DNA from: Venturia oleaginea
Lineage: Eukaryota; Ascomycota; Dothideomycetes; Venturiales; Venturiaceae
Assembly (NCBI GenBank): GCA_013176395.1
Contig: JABMLP010000007.1
Coordinates: 1,798,001 to 1,862,000 of the forward strand
Length of the DNA: 64,000 nucleotides
Direction of reading: 5' to 3'
The notes under the pieces are model-generated. The model did not search any database. It saw nothing but the letters and a program-made list of their open reading frames with translations, and was not told where the DNA came from. Below, piece after piece: positions 10,502 to 22,338 of this stretch. Position 1 is the stretch's first letter; each line of letters begins with the position of its first letter. Made by a program: the position numbers and the translations under genes.

Positions 10502-12310
10502 ATGGCCGACAATCACAAACCTCCACCGCCTGGACCGCATACACCCGCCCCTCTCCAAACATCGCGCTCTCCCCCGAACTCCTCGACGCGTCCACCACCT
10601 TCTCCTTCCCTGGGTTCGACATCTCATAGACCCAGTCTTACCGAAAACTTACGCGCCAATCCTACATCTCCAAGGACCGCATACCGAAGCCCAAGTCTGA
10701 GTCAACAAGCTTTGCAGGAGCTCATGAATAATCCACCAACCATGAATTCTTCCGAGGGTGGAGCAGGTAAAACCAAATTCGCAGGAAGGGATTGGCGAGA
10801 CATCAAAGTAGGAGAGGTCGTTGATAAAGAATTGGTTCGGTGGGTAGAGATGGGCACGAGTGTTGAAGAAGCCACAAACGTCTTGATCACTTCGGGGAGT
10901 CCGAATGTCGTCTTACTGAGACAGAGTAAAGACACCCACGCAGCCATTGGAACATTCGATTACACCGACCTCAATTCTTATCTACTGCTAGTGGTTGGTC
11001 TCGCACTACCAGAGGATCGACAGAGTTTCAAAGAGCTGGCGCAGAAGGGACGGGAAGGGAGACCGATTCCGTTGAAGGATGTCAAGGACTTGGGCAAGAA
11101 AGAGCCGTTGATTACACTGCCGCATACGGCGAGTCTGACGAAGGCGGCGGAGGTGTTTGGGGGTGGCATTCACAGGATTATTGTTTTGAAAGAGGGGACG
11201 CAGGAGGTTGTGGGCGTGCTCACGCAGTTGAGGATGGTGACATTTTTTTGGGAGAATGGGAGGCATTTTGAGAGTATTGAGGGGCTTTATCAGGCTACGC
11301 TTAGAGAGCTAGATATTGGAAGTAAGGAGGTTTTTGCTATCATGTGAGTTTTGGATTGCACCGAGGGAGGCGTGCTTGCTAACTCTTGAGGCAGTGGTGA
11401 TAAACCGTTGACTGATGCGCTGGAGCTCATGAACAATGAGGGGATCACTTCATTACCCGTGGTTGATCACCAACAGAATGTCATCGGCAACATCTCTCAT
11501 GTTGACGTACGAGTAAGTTCGAACATGACCGATTTGGCGGACAATTTGCTAATCATTGTGCAGTTACTTACTAAGAATACTGCCTTGCCACTTCTCCGCT
11601 CATCCTGCATCCACTTCATCTCAGTAATTCTTTCAGAACGAGGTGTCATAGATGGAAAGGACTCATATCCCGTCTTCCACGTAAACCCATTCTCGACTCT
11701 TGCACACACAACCGCCAAATTGGTGGCAACTAGATCCCACAGGTATGTTCAAACCCATCCTGTCTAAGTACAGACCGTGCAAAGCTAACATCAATCCAGA
11801 ATGTGGGTAGTTCAGCCTTCCTCGCCAGCATCCTCCTCAGGACCACCCACACCCGCTCTCGCACCTACGACACCCTTCCCTCCCCTCAACACCTCTTCCC
11901 ACGACCGCTCCTCCTCTTTCTCCTCCCAACAGATCCCATCCAACCTCGTCTCGCCGGCGACAATTCCACCACCAGCCACACCTCCAATAGCCACCTCTAC
12001 AACATCTCAAATCCAATCTGGCATGCAACATTCACAAAACATGTCAGGTCGTCTCTCTGGAGTCGTCAGCCTTACGGACATTCTCAATCTGTTCGCGAAG
12101 GCTAGCGGGTTGAACCCGCATGACCCTTCTGAGCTGAGGCAGTTGAGACGGAGGAGTTCGAGTGCTAGTAACACGAGGAGGAGTATGAGTAGCGCACGCT
12201 CTGAGAGCATTGGAGGAGGTTCCAGTGTCGCTGGGAGCAGGAGGGGCAGTCAGTCCAGTCGGAGGCCTATTATTCAAGGTGGTGGGGGTGGTGGTAGCGC
12301 TGTTATTTGA
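10502..12310 (+). CDS. sds23: Sds23/Moc1-like CBS-domain protein
   Basis: Four exons: 10502-11343, 11395-11512, 11564-11742, 11800-12310; introns of 51, 51 and 57 bp, all GT-AG. Total 1650 bp, 549 residues. An N-terminal Pro/Ser-rich tail (about 1-90) is followed by CBS-type repeats: VSVEEA/VLLRQS.. [11 protein letters not shown], the [20 protein letters not shown] block, the exon 2 block [24 protein letters not shown], and [18 protein letters not shown] in exon 4. The tail is Ser/Arg/Gly-rich. Sds23 proteins of yeasts interact with PP2A/PP1-type phosphatases and act in mitotic control and nutrient stress. The domain match is clear; the detailed role is from known relatives. Confidence 0.88.
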
Positions 12311-14109
12311 GCGCTGTCAAGATCGTTTTGACCGTGGTAGTCATGTTTTCTTTGGTATGAATGAATCGCATGGCGTTAGGAGGGTCTTATCATAGCTTTG
12401 CGCGGTTGAGAATGATGGGTCTTAACAGCGATGGTTTTATCTCAATAAGCTGTGGGTATGGACAGCTTTGATGGCAATGAGCTATGTCGTCCGAAAAGCG
12501 AAGAAGATCTTCGCGATTCTGGGGAATGAATACATTTGGTACGTTCATCCGTCTCCCTCGCCGCCTGTTGCTATAGGATCTCTTGCTCTGGTGCTTCAGA
12601 ATGACAAGGTCAATTCGTCATTCTTTCGTGTTGGCTTGTAAGACATGTGCATATCGCAACTCCGTCCACCCATGGTCACGGATTGCAAAGAATTTACCAA
12701 TGAATCTCAAACTTTTTCCTTGCACGTACCTGTAATTTGAGCCTTAAGCTCTAGCTCTCGCTCAATGCGTTCCTGCATACAGACTGAGAGTTTTCATTCT
12801 CATTATTTCACGTCTGATTGCATACTCTTAAAGCCCATTCGTTACTACATCAATGAGAGGGAGGCTAATACTAGATATTGGCAGAGATGAGAATGGGAAA
12901 TTAACCCCTATTGCTTTTCTGCGGGCTCTGCTTTGACGGTTGGCTTGGGCTTAGGTCAGCGGGTGTCTTGCTTGGTCGTTTCGTCCGCGCAGTGTTGTGT
13001 GCTCTACTTGGTTCTAGCTCCTACTGTCTGAGGCGGGACCTCAATCGGCATGATTGATACTCATTGAGGTCAAGCTCAATGCGTCCAAGCCTGCTTGTTT
13101 GTAAGGCGAGATGTGACGCGACAAGAACATCCATCTTTAATGTCTGGGTTCGACTACGACAGCATTGTTGTGTCTATTGATAACTGTTCGCTTCGGTGCA
13201 GCAGATAACGAAAGCGACTGCTCGATTTGAGCATGTAATACCTCCCATTCTTACATGTATTCTGGCACTGCGCCGCGGACGGAATGATATAATCACCGTT
13301 ACAAACCGAGACGATCCGTTCTTCGATGACAGTGTGCCATTTATGACGGCGACAGGGTCGAGGAGGATGGTGTCGCTGCTGGGGTCCTGAGAATTGATGA
13401 GCTGTTTTGAGGAGTGCTGTAAGAAACGCGCCTTACCTTTGATCCTGGGATGTGTAAGGACTGAAGCGAATCTCTTGTGAATGGAGTTTGGGTTCAGGAG
13501 GGGGACGAGGGTTGTGATGGAGAAGATTTTTGCGGACTTGATAGAGGATTCTGGAAGACGGTATAATTGGCATGGAAGGATGTTTGCTGGATATTTAGTG
13601 ATGGCATTTGGTTTGAAAGCCGCTCTTGGGTACCTTTTCACAAGGTCTGAGATGTAGTGCACACTTTGCGATCTCATTGCATAGGATAACCATAACAAAA
13701 TTGACAGATTTCATGGTTAGAGAGAATCGAACAGAGGAGTGAATGCTGGGGTAATTTGAGGAAGAAATCAAGGCACCTCCCCCTTTTTTATTTCCAGGAT
13801 GACCTCCTTACTCTCACCTTTCTTAGAGATCGCTTGCCAAATCCTAGTACAAAGCTCAGCTTTGAATTGACCACAGACTGTGTTCGTCTCTTTTTGCTTT
13901 CCGGAGCAATTCACGCGTAGCATTGCTTTCCGCAGTGATTACATTCAACCTTATGAGCAAGTAAACATACCCCACAATCGTTTTGTGAAAGTTATTATAG
14001 GAAAAACATGCGATGATGGCTGGACGCGGAAGAAGTAGTTGGCGGTCTGATATTGTGCTTGCAGTTTTCGGCTCACCAGTGGGCCAAACCCAAAGTAGAT
14101 AAGCAGCAG
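12311..14109. other. long intergenic region between convergent sds23 and amidase genes
   Basis: About 1.8 kb. A minus-strand frame of 174 codons (13174-13698) has no recognisable domain. No RNA gene or repeat array was seen. It may contain an unrecognised short gene or ncRNA. Confidence 0.4.
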
Positions 14110-16227
14110 CTAGGCAAACAGCAGCTTGCCAGCTGCTCTTCCGTTCTTAGCAACTGCCAGCACCACCACCATGGACAAATTGGCATCGGGGACGTTTTTA
14201 TCGTGAGGCTTGCCTGTCCATGTCGAGATAACATCAGCTACGAGCTGCCAATTCCCACTGTCATCTGGTGAGACTGCGCTGGCTTTCACACCATCCACAA
14301 AGATCTCAAGGCTCTTCAGTCCTGCCGCCTCATCAGCCTTGACAGACCCCGAAATTTCCAGTGATCCTCCCGCTTTCTTTGCCTCGGCACTAAGGACAGG
14401 AGCTATGGTGCCCTTCAAAGAAATACTTTTTGTCCCAGGGATTAAATCAGTCTCCAGCTCTGGTGTCCTGCCGGGCTTGACTCTTCCCCGATGCGCCTGC
14501 TCAAAAGCGTAAGCATACTTGAAAATTTCCGAGTCCGCGTAGGCTTTTGTGGCAAAGGTCAAGTTGACAGGCATCTTCGTATCAGCCATAGTTCCCATGC
14601 TAACAGAAACAGTTGGAATACCAAATTGTCGAATCGCGCAATTGCCGTTTGAATAAAGAACGCCATTGCGCCAGGCATCGCGGGCGGATTGTTCGTTTAC
14701 ATCAGCATCTGCTTTGCCAACATCACCAGCGCAGGGAAAGACGACACAATCGAGACCCTTTGCAACAAGCCATGCTTCAAAATCAACTTTGCGGCGTTCT
14801 TCCAAAGCTTGAAGTTTGGGACCTATACCTGGAATCTCGAAAGTTGGCACGCGGCCATTTTTTACTGCGTCAACAAGAGCTGCGTGCTTCACAAGTGGAT
14901 CCTCCGCGCCGTATCGATCGCGTAGACAACCTGGAGGGTGTGGAAAAATCATGCCGGGATCAACATCTCCCAAGGTGGTGACGCAAGAAGTGTCGTTGTT
15001 GTCTTTGAGGAAGTCATCCCAGGTATAGGCCATCAATTGTACCATATCGATGGCGTTATTGTATCGTGGCGTGTAGTACGCATCTTTTGGCAGTTCGACT
15101 CCTTCCGGAAACTTTTCAAAATTCGTGACTACTGGAAAATCTACTTCCTCCACAGTTGCGCCCAGAGACTCCAGCGTCTTTCGGGCCCCATCCCACAGTG
15201 CTCGGACAGACGGAGCTGTGTGGACTGGCAGCGCAGCGGGATCATGTTTGCCAATGTAAATCTTTGGAACACCGACCTTCTTGCCCTCCAAGGATTCCTT
15301 GTCAGCGAGACTGTGGTACGTCTTTGGTCGAATCGCGTCAACTTCAGGCAGTGGCACAAATGGCTGTTCTCGCCAAAAATCACAGTGCTTGTCTTCGTCC
15401 TTTACCACTATGACATCTAGCAAGCTGAACATGTCTTTCATGGTCCTGGCATGCGGCACAACGGTATCGCAGTTTGGGAACAAAGGCCAGTTTCCGCGAA
15501 TTGAAATGAGTCCGCGAGATGGTGTGTAAGCAACGAGACCATTATTGGAGGCTGGTGAACGTCCTGAAGAGATGGTTTCCTCGCCCATTCCGAAAGCACC
15601 GAAACTTGCTGCTGTGGCTGTGGCTGAGCCATTGGAAGAACCAGATGCGAAAGCTGCAGTCAGGTAGTCTTTGTTGTAGGGACTTTCGGCGCGGCCGTAT
15701 ACTCCGCGCTGCATTCCACCTTCAGAGAATTACCACTGTTAGATCAGAAGGTTTCAAACTTTTCACGTACCAGCTGCCATCGGCGGCATGTTCGTTCTTC
15801 CCATGATAATCCCACCAGCCTGTTTGATCTGAGCAACCGTGAAAGCATCATCGGTTGCTATTAGATTCTGAAAGGCGTGAGATCCAGAGGCCACTGTCAT
15901 GCCCTTAATCTTGTAGCTATCCTTGATGGTGCATGGCACGCCATCAAGGTTAGAATTGATTTTGCCAGCGACTCTGCGCTCATCTGAGGCCTGCGCAGCT
16001 TCAAAGACACGCTCATTGACGATGGGGATAGAATTGAGGATTGGTCCTCTTCGATCGTATTGTGCAATGCGATGCAGATGTTTAGCTGCCAGCTCGACTG
16101 CAGAGACTTGACCGGAAGTCAACGCTCGCTGCAAGTCTTCAATTGAAGCCTCCACGATGTTCAGTCCCTGTGATTGGAGTGAGATACTATCTAGGCTGAT
16201 CAAATGCTATTTTCATACCTGTGCCAT
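14110..16227 (-). CDS. amidase-signature family hydrolase
   Basis: Three exons: 16227-16219 (only 9 nt, Met-Ala-Gln), 16167-15771, 15719-14110; introns of 51 bp each. Total 2016 bp, 671 residues. The tiny first exon is preferred because the large ORF has no ATG upstream of conserved sequence and joining gives MAQGLNIVEASIEDL in frame. Motifs: GVPCTIKDS (catalytic Lys), GRTNMPPMAAG joined to GMQRGVYGR, GSSNGSATATAASFG (cis-Ser region), then GEETISSGRSPAS in the position of the nucleophile motif G-T-D-x-G-G-S-x-R. The serine nucleophile is kept but the Gly pair reads Ile-Ser. Such enzymes hydrolyse amides (GatA/acetamidase superfamily); the substrate is unknown. About 130 C-terminal residues follow the amidase fold as an extra domain. 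Confidence 0.85.
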
Positions 16228-17527
16228 GACTGTATTTTAGTCCTCTGTATACAAATAACTCAATTTCAAAATAATAATTTAGTTCCCACCAGGCCTCTTG
16301 GACGAAAGCGACTGGGTAAACAGCTCTAAATACCTGCAAATTCCGGCAGTTGTTGTTGTCCTAAACGATGCCCGTATTCGGGCCGACGACTGATAAGCTT
16401 GCTAGGTAGACACGACGTCGAATTTCATCCGAAAGACGTCTTCGAAGTGAAGCGAGCGCTCAAGTCCGTCGGTTCCGTACAACAACAAAGAACAAGATCT
16501 CCGTGTCATCTCCTCTTCTAGCTTGGTGCGGTCAACACCTCAACAAGGATTAACAAGGCCAGAACTTTATCGAGTGATACTGGACACCCTCAGCGGGCGT
16601 TTTTCTCACCATGTACGACTTAAGGTGAAGTGAAGCGAAGAGACGGCGCACGGGTTCTTGCTTTATATCGTGAGAAGCTTTCATGAAGAAAAAAGCTGGC
16701 TAAAGGTATCTACTCGACTCTCCGCGCTGAGATGAAGACCAGGCCGATCGGGGTGATAAAGCTGTCCCAAGGGAACGGATGAAGCATTGCAGATCTTCTC
16801 GTCGTCCGTGTCATTGGATAGGGCTTCTCAAGCTCGTGAGCACCGTGATTAGTTGCGATTAGAGTGGCATCGGCCTGTGAGTGAGGCATCGAGATCCGCG
16901 ATGATCATTGAACGAAAGGCTGGTGAGAGGGGGATTAACGTGCAGTTGGAAGTGTAAAGGTAATATCTCTCGTCCCATCTATCTATGGCCATACAAGCCC
17001 GAGACATGGCCACGAATCTCGCGGCCTGGGACCTCTGCGCCCGTAAGGAAACGCGTCAGCATGAATTACACAGCCTCAGCTGCAAGGGCGTATTATAGGA
17101 ATGCACGGCTTCTCTCTCTTCCAACGCAAGCCTTGCTCTCGTTGACTGTAGCTCTCCTCAATTCATCGACCATCTCAATCATTTCTTCGCTCTCGACTTC
17201 ATCAAAAGAGGTTATCAAAAAGGGGATTCGGCACAATGGTCGAGACTTCACAATCCCCGTGGTGGACCTCTTTTCATCTCCCGAGCGGAGAGAACAGCCT
17301 TTAGAAACACGTCCATGTACGTTAAGCTCATCAGAGTTTTAGCAGCACCAGCAGGGAAGCCCGTAATTCCGCTAGGGGTGGTGGACTATTGCTATCGCAG
17401 ATCAAGGACTTCACCATAGTCAAAATTGAGACAGCACAAATCTGGGACGAAACCACACAGTCAGTACAACTCCATCGTCAACCTCAGACACACCCGATAA
17501 CCATCTTCTTCGAGCACAAAACTGGAT
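16228..17527. other. intergenic, possible 5' exons of the next gene
   Basis: A plus-strand frame at 16908-17342 and another at 17389-17580 might be upstream exons of the gene at 17528. If an intron runs from the GT at about 17531 to the AG at 17573, the frame at 17400 joins the downstream frame. The donor (GTCTTA) is weak, so I do not assert it. No repeat was seen. Confidence 0.35.
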
Positions 17528-18424
17528 ATGGTCTTAATTCCCCAACAAATTGTCGCCGTCACCTTTGTGCTAGGCTTTGACCGGAATTTAAGACCGTTGA
17601 AGGAGTCAAGTAAGATCATTGGGAGTTTCCCTAACTTAGAAGTCGCAAACCAGGAGCTTGAAGGGAGTAGAATCTCGAAAATTCCCGATGGGGTTGCTCC
17701 CACTATTGAATTATTCGGAGACATTCCGCAGACCATGACCGCAGAGATAGATGCGATGAACCTTCGTATACGTTACCGAGTGCTTAATCCACCATATCGA
17801 GAGGTAGTTCTCCGCAAACTCGTCGAATATGACATTCAGCTGGAGATCAAGGAGGAAGATGTGATGGGAAAGCAAATGTGGGTGGCTGAGCTGCATTCAA
17901 CCCGAATTTATGCTACAAATGTTGAAGACGCCGCCGATGAGAGTCTAGTAGATGGCACGACAGTCAACGAAGAGGACGAGGTGTTGTTTGGACGCGCTGA
18001 AGCCAGTATCTATAATTTCCCTGAATGGAACGAAGAGCTTCAGGCTCAATTTGATGGAGACGAGACCAGGATGAAAGGTTACTCCAGTCAACAAGGAGTC
18101 AGGCTCGAACTTGCGAGTAGGGAAAAGAAATTTGCAGAGAAACTCGGATTGGATTCCGTTGAGGTGGCCGAGGAAGAATTCGCGAGCGTTCCTCATTACT
18201 CATACGCCACCGGTATCCGAGACTATGACGATGTCACAATTGACGAGCAGGAACAGGGTTCAGCTAATCAAGAACCGGTGGGAGTGCAGGAAGCCGAACC
18301 AGCTGCTCATGGGACAGCGGAAAGTCAGAAAACCGCCCCACTGACTGACGTAGATGATGAGTGTACATCAGAAGCTGACTCTTGGTTTGCGAAAACGTTG
18401 GGGTGGATGGGCTCTTTTTTCTGA
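17528..18424 (+). CDS. hypothetical protein with acidic C-terminus
   Basis: An ORF of 298 codons with no family I recognise. The first ~150 residues are mixed alpha/beta in character (FGDIPQTMTAEIDAMNLRI, YREVVLRKLVEYDIQ). The C-terminal ~100 residues are rich in Glu, Asp and Gln and end WFAKTLGWMGSFF, a short aromatic tail. The N-terminus is uncertain: an alternative spliced model joins an upstream frame at 17400-17530. It is flanked by the amidase gene (divergent) and a convergent hydrolase. The length and acidic bias support a real gene; there is no functional evidence. Confidence 0.5.
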   Translation: MVLIPQQIVAVTFVLGFDRNLRPLKESSKIIGSFPNLEVANQELEGSRISKIPDGVAPTIELFGDIPQTMTAEIDAMNLRIRYRVLNPPYREVVLRKLVEYDIQLEIKEEDVMGKQMWVAELHSTRIYATNVEDAADESLVDGTTVNEEDEVLFGRAEASIYNFPEWNEELQAQFDGDETRMKGYSSQQGVRLELASREKKFAEKLGLDSVEVAEEEFASVPHYSYATGIRDYDDVTIDEQEQGSANQEPVGVQEAEPAAHGTAESQKTAPLTDVDDECTSEADSWFAKTLGWMGSFF

Positions 18425-19322
18425 AGCTACGAGTCCTCAGTGCGCTTCACCTATTACTTTCTGTAATGCCTGATTTAGTCGGCCATTTCCGCGCCAGCGT
18501 GACGCTGCATCACGGCTTTCTGGCCATGTCGCACCTGCAGATTCAGATCCGTACGTCGTGTCAACCAAAGGTAGATTGGGAATGTAGTTCTCCTCTTTCG
18601 GATCAACGACTGGCCTCATGATGCATGAGAGATGAGATATCTTGAGAGGGAGATGGAACATTTTAATTGCCAGGAATTGGCGAGGGATTTCAAGTGTAAG
18701 GTGTTGATTGCGAAGAGGAGCGGTAAGATGACGACGTTGGTGGATCATGATGGCAGCAAAAAGAGCCATTCGGATGGAGATATCAAACCTCCAGTGTCGA
18801 CACCTCGAATTTGGAGCTGGCCATCTTGATCATAGTCGCCATGATATCGACGGGTCAATTGCAAGTCTTTAGGATCGTACATACCCAACATTTCGATGTC
18901 CGCAATAGACAAGATTCTGGAGACTTGGAGTGGAACAAAATACGTCTATAATGCTTCTCATTCGAGCTACCTGATATCCCTTGAACATGATCACACCTGA
19001 AACCCCTGATAATTCAACTTCTTCTGCAATTGGCTGCAAAGAGTGACTGATAGAATCTCACTCTAATTCCTCCTTATTTCCTGAAAAATCCTTGAAGACG
19101 GCCGTGAAGTGATGTTTTCTAAATGATTTATTGCTCACGAACCAGATTTTTTTGTTCCCTAATCGAATGGCCCGCTTTGGTATCATCAGCAGCTCTTACT
19201 GATTTGCTCCCCAGACCTGGCGTGGCGAAGATCATCCACTGGCAACTATCCTAGACAGGCGCACGTAGTGCTGATTATGTCAATACTCTTTGTCCAATAA
19301 CAGCAAACATCGAACTTACATT
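18425..19322. other. intergenic
   Basis: Between convergent genes. Opposed short frames (18437-18769 minus, 18632-18829 plus) overlap and lack motifs. Nothing further was recognised. Confidence 0.45.
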
Positions 19323-20307
19323 TCATAGCCACTTCTTGAACCACGCAATAGCTTGAGCACACGCCTCGTCCGCAGCTTTCTCTTGTACCTCATCGCCAGG
19401 CTTAGCTCTGACAGCAAACCCATGCTGACAATCTTGGTAGTGCTTGATCTCAAAAACATAGTCGTCTCCATTCACGCCTTCGGTTTTCTGTCGCAGAGCG
19501 GCTTCCGTCTCTTCGGCTTGCGACTTCGTCAGCACAAAATCTTTGCTCGCGAGAGCCATCGAGTATGGGACCTTGAACTTTGTGACAGCGTCAACAACCA
19601 TTTCTGGTGCTTTGAGACCACTCGGATGCGCACAAAACTGCGCATCAACAAGTCTTTCAGTACCACCTTCGATAGCAGGCTCAGCACAGAGCTTGGTGCT
19701 CGGATAACCACCCCAGCAAAACCCGCAAACACCCAGTTTGGCGCCAGCAGGCAAATCTTTCTTTACATTCCGCGCGTATTCCAGGATCGGGTCATATGCT
19801 TTCGCTTTTGAGGGATTCGCACGCATCAGGAACAATCCGAACAAGCTCGCAGTGGTGAAAATATGCCCCATCTTCTTGATATACGCCCACATATTCCACC
19901 AAGGCGTCACAGGCTCAAAAGCCAACTCCATCGGTTTCATAAGTCCAATCGACACAGGTTCACCAGGAATAACCGCCGGAGCAAGAACTCTCATCCTGGT
20001 CCCAGCAGCATATCGATCAGCGAGGATCTTGTTGTTGATGAGATCGAGACCGAATGCATCGCAGAAATAGATGATGGTTGATGTGGAGGTCGAGTCTGGA
20101 GGAGGGCTGGCAATGTAAGTCCGGAGACCATAAAGAGTTTCTTCGCGGCCTTTGGCGTCGCCCTTGTGATTGTGAATACCGCCTTTGAAGCAGTCTGGAC
20201 AGGGTATTGTGATGAATAGTGGTCAAAGGTGTGAGGATTGAGAAGGGCAGGGAATTCCCCCTCCTTTGAGCTCTAGCAATCCCTTGCTTCTCGTGACCCG
20301 AGCTCAT
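19323..20307 (-). CDS. dienelactone hydrolase family protein
   Basis: Proposed exons 20307-20298 (10 nt) and 20194-19323, intron 20297-20195. Total 882 bp, 293 residues. The frame upstream of about 20200 is closed by a stop and the only AG available is at 20195. Joining the ATG exon gives MSSDCFKGG, which resembles the family N-terminus; the donor GTCACG is weak. Family features are YFCDAFGLDLINN, the nucleophile elbow GVCGFCWGGYPS (Cys), ASKDFVLT (Asp) and CQHGFAVR (His), the Cys-Asp-His triad of DLH enzymes. These alpha/beta hydrolases open lactone rings in aromatic degradation, but many fungal members have unknown substrates. It is head-to-head with the UNG gene. Confidence 0.8.
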
Positions 20308-20659
20308 ACGCGGTGTTCAACCTGGGAATAAGTGAGATAAGCAATTCGGATTTAACAATTTAATCTCCTGATGTTGCAGCCTATAGAGAATGCCGCCGGC
20401 ACCCCTCAGCCCCGTTGCTACGAGTACTTCCCATGGTTACACAGTAAAGCCAAATACGGCAGAGGCGCATTCCTCGTTGAAAGGAGCAAGGTAGTCGATC
20501 GAAGATTCACTCAACGTGATGATGGTGGAGACCAGTGAAAAGAAGACGGAAGTGAATCGAAATAGATAGATTACCGCGTGTCACGGATGCACGTGAAAAG
20601 CAAGTCGCGTCTTCTCTCCTTCGTTTCACACCACCACAACCAACGACATAATCCAAGAA
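20308..20659. promoter_or_regulatory. shared divergent promoter of DLH and UNG genes
   Basis: 352 bp separate the two start codons, so both promoters must lie here. No clear TATA box. The stretch next to the UNG start is rich in CA and TC. Confidence 0.5.
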
Positions 20660-21812
20660 ATGTCTCTCAAACGCAAAGCAGTGGACTTGGCCGCCGATTC
20701 CGCAAAGAAGCCAAAGCAAAACTCGTACGTCCACTTTGCAATCCACAGTAACCAATCTAACAAACACCAGCATCACCTCCTTCTTTGGCAAGCCAAAGCC
20801 AGTCCCAGGAGCCCCCACCGCAGCCAAAGCACCAGAGCCCCTTAAATTCGACAAAGAAGCATGGGTCGCCAAACTCACAGATGATCAAAAAGACTTGCTG
20901 AAGCTGGAGATCGACACACTGCATGAGAGCTGGCTTGCTCAGCTGAAAGATGATATAGTCACCAAGGAGTTTCTAGGCTTGAAGAAATTTATCAAGGGAG
21001 AGATAGCGAGTGGGAAGAAGATCTTTCCTCCACAAGCGGACGTGTACTCATGGTGCGTTTTCCAGCCTTGCGAAGACTTCTACGTCCGACCCTTCCTCTA
21101 CGGATTAGATTCGAACAATCGAGACCTCAGACCAACGACGCAGATAACCTGGCGATTCTAGAACGAAACATCGCAGAACATTACCGCACACGATCTCAAT
21201 TTGCGCACGTCGTCCTCAATACAGCTAACAGATGCAACTAGGTCCCGCCATACACCTCTTCCCACCGTGAAAGCCATAATCCTTGCCCAAGATCCCTATC
21301 ACAACGACAACCAAGCCCACGGTCTCTGCTTCTCTGTCCGCCCTCCCACTCCCGCCCCACCAAGTCTCAAGAATATGTACATCGCTTTAAAGAAAGACTA
21401 TCCAACATTCAAAGAGCCACCAAACCGAGGTGGTCTCCTCACACCCTGGGCCGATCACGGTGTCCTCCTCCTCAACACCTGTCTTACAGTCGAAGCCCAC
21501 AAAGCAAATTCACACGCAAACAAAGGATGGGAAAAGTTCACACAGAGAGTAATCGATATTGTTAACAAGAAGAGGACTGACGGTGTTGTTTTCCTGGCCT
21601 GGGGAAGTCCTGCACAGAAGAGATGTGCTGGTGTAGATGGGAAGAGACATTTAGTTTTGAAGACCGTGCATCCTAGTCCACTGAGTGCTCATAGAGGGTT
21701 TCTGGATTGTGGGCATTTCAAAAAGGCGAATCTCTGGCTCAAAGAGAGATATGGCGAAGATGGGGAGATTGACTGGGACTTGAATGTCAAGCCCGAGGAG
21801 GCTGGTGTATGA
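20660..21812 (+). CDS. ung1: uracil-DNA glycosylase (UNG family 1)
   Basis: Three exons: 20660-20724, 20771-21052, 21242-21812; introns of 46 and 189 bp; 918 bp, 305 residues. It removes uracil from DNA to start base-excision repair. Motifs across exon joins: DVYSW|SRHTPL, AQDPYHN (water-activating loop, usually GQDPYH), GLCFSV, NRGGLLTPWADHGVLLLNT, VVFLAWGSPAQ, and HPSPLSAHRGF (DNA-intercalation loop). The N-terminus KRKAVD..AKKPKQ is a nuclear-localisation-like basic stretch, followed by SSITSFFGK, a PCNA-binding (PIP-like) box formed exactly at the first splice. This mirrors nuclear UNG2. The Gly-to-Ala change in the first motif is the only oddity. Confidence 0.93.
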
Positions 21813-22338
21813 GAACCGCTCGTAGTATTTGCTGCAGGCAGCGAAAATTACATGTGAGCGTGTAGTTCGCGGTTTTGTGGCGCAAAGGGATCAAATGGCA
21901 GGTTTTCAAAGTTGTCAATCCTAATGCGACTCCTTCAAGTTGAGATTGAGCCTTCGAAATTTTTGGCAACCTTCGTTTTTGACATTGCTAGGAATTATGG
22001 AGTCAATGATCTCACTTTGGATTATGTGAACAAATCTCAGCTGCGCAATATTCCCCACCTTTTCTCCAAGTCGAGAAATCAAGCTCCTAGTTGGTGTGGC
22101 CTAATCACGCAAGCCGTGCTTCATCAACAGATTGGTACGAAGTATACCTTCTAATCAAGGTCTCAAGTGAAAACCGACGTCGCTAACATCCTGGCAATCT
22201 ATCTCTCATCGTCGTTCACAGATATTAGATGCGAACAATGCCGTCGGGATAAAGCCCCTCGAGTGTGCTCACACAAAACGCCCCCGACATTCCCACGTCT
22301 CCGAGCTACAGCACCCCGGCTTTCTCTCGTCGGCAGGA
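21813..22338. other. intergenic
   Basis: Short frames only; nothing recognised downstream of UNG. The right part lies opposite the 3' end of the hypothetical ORF at 22339. Confidence 0.45.

Noticed and set aside
13174..13698. 174-codon minus-strand ORF between sds23 and the amidase gene
   Set aside because: No recognisable domain or splice context; could be real but cannot be supported.
18437..18829. Opposed ORFs downstream of the acidic hypothetical gene
   Set aside because: They overlap each other on opposite strands and neither has a recognisable domain.
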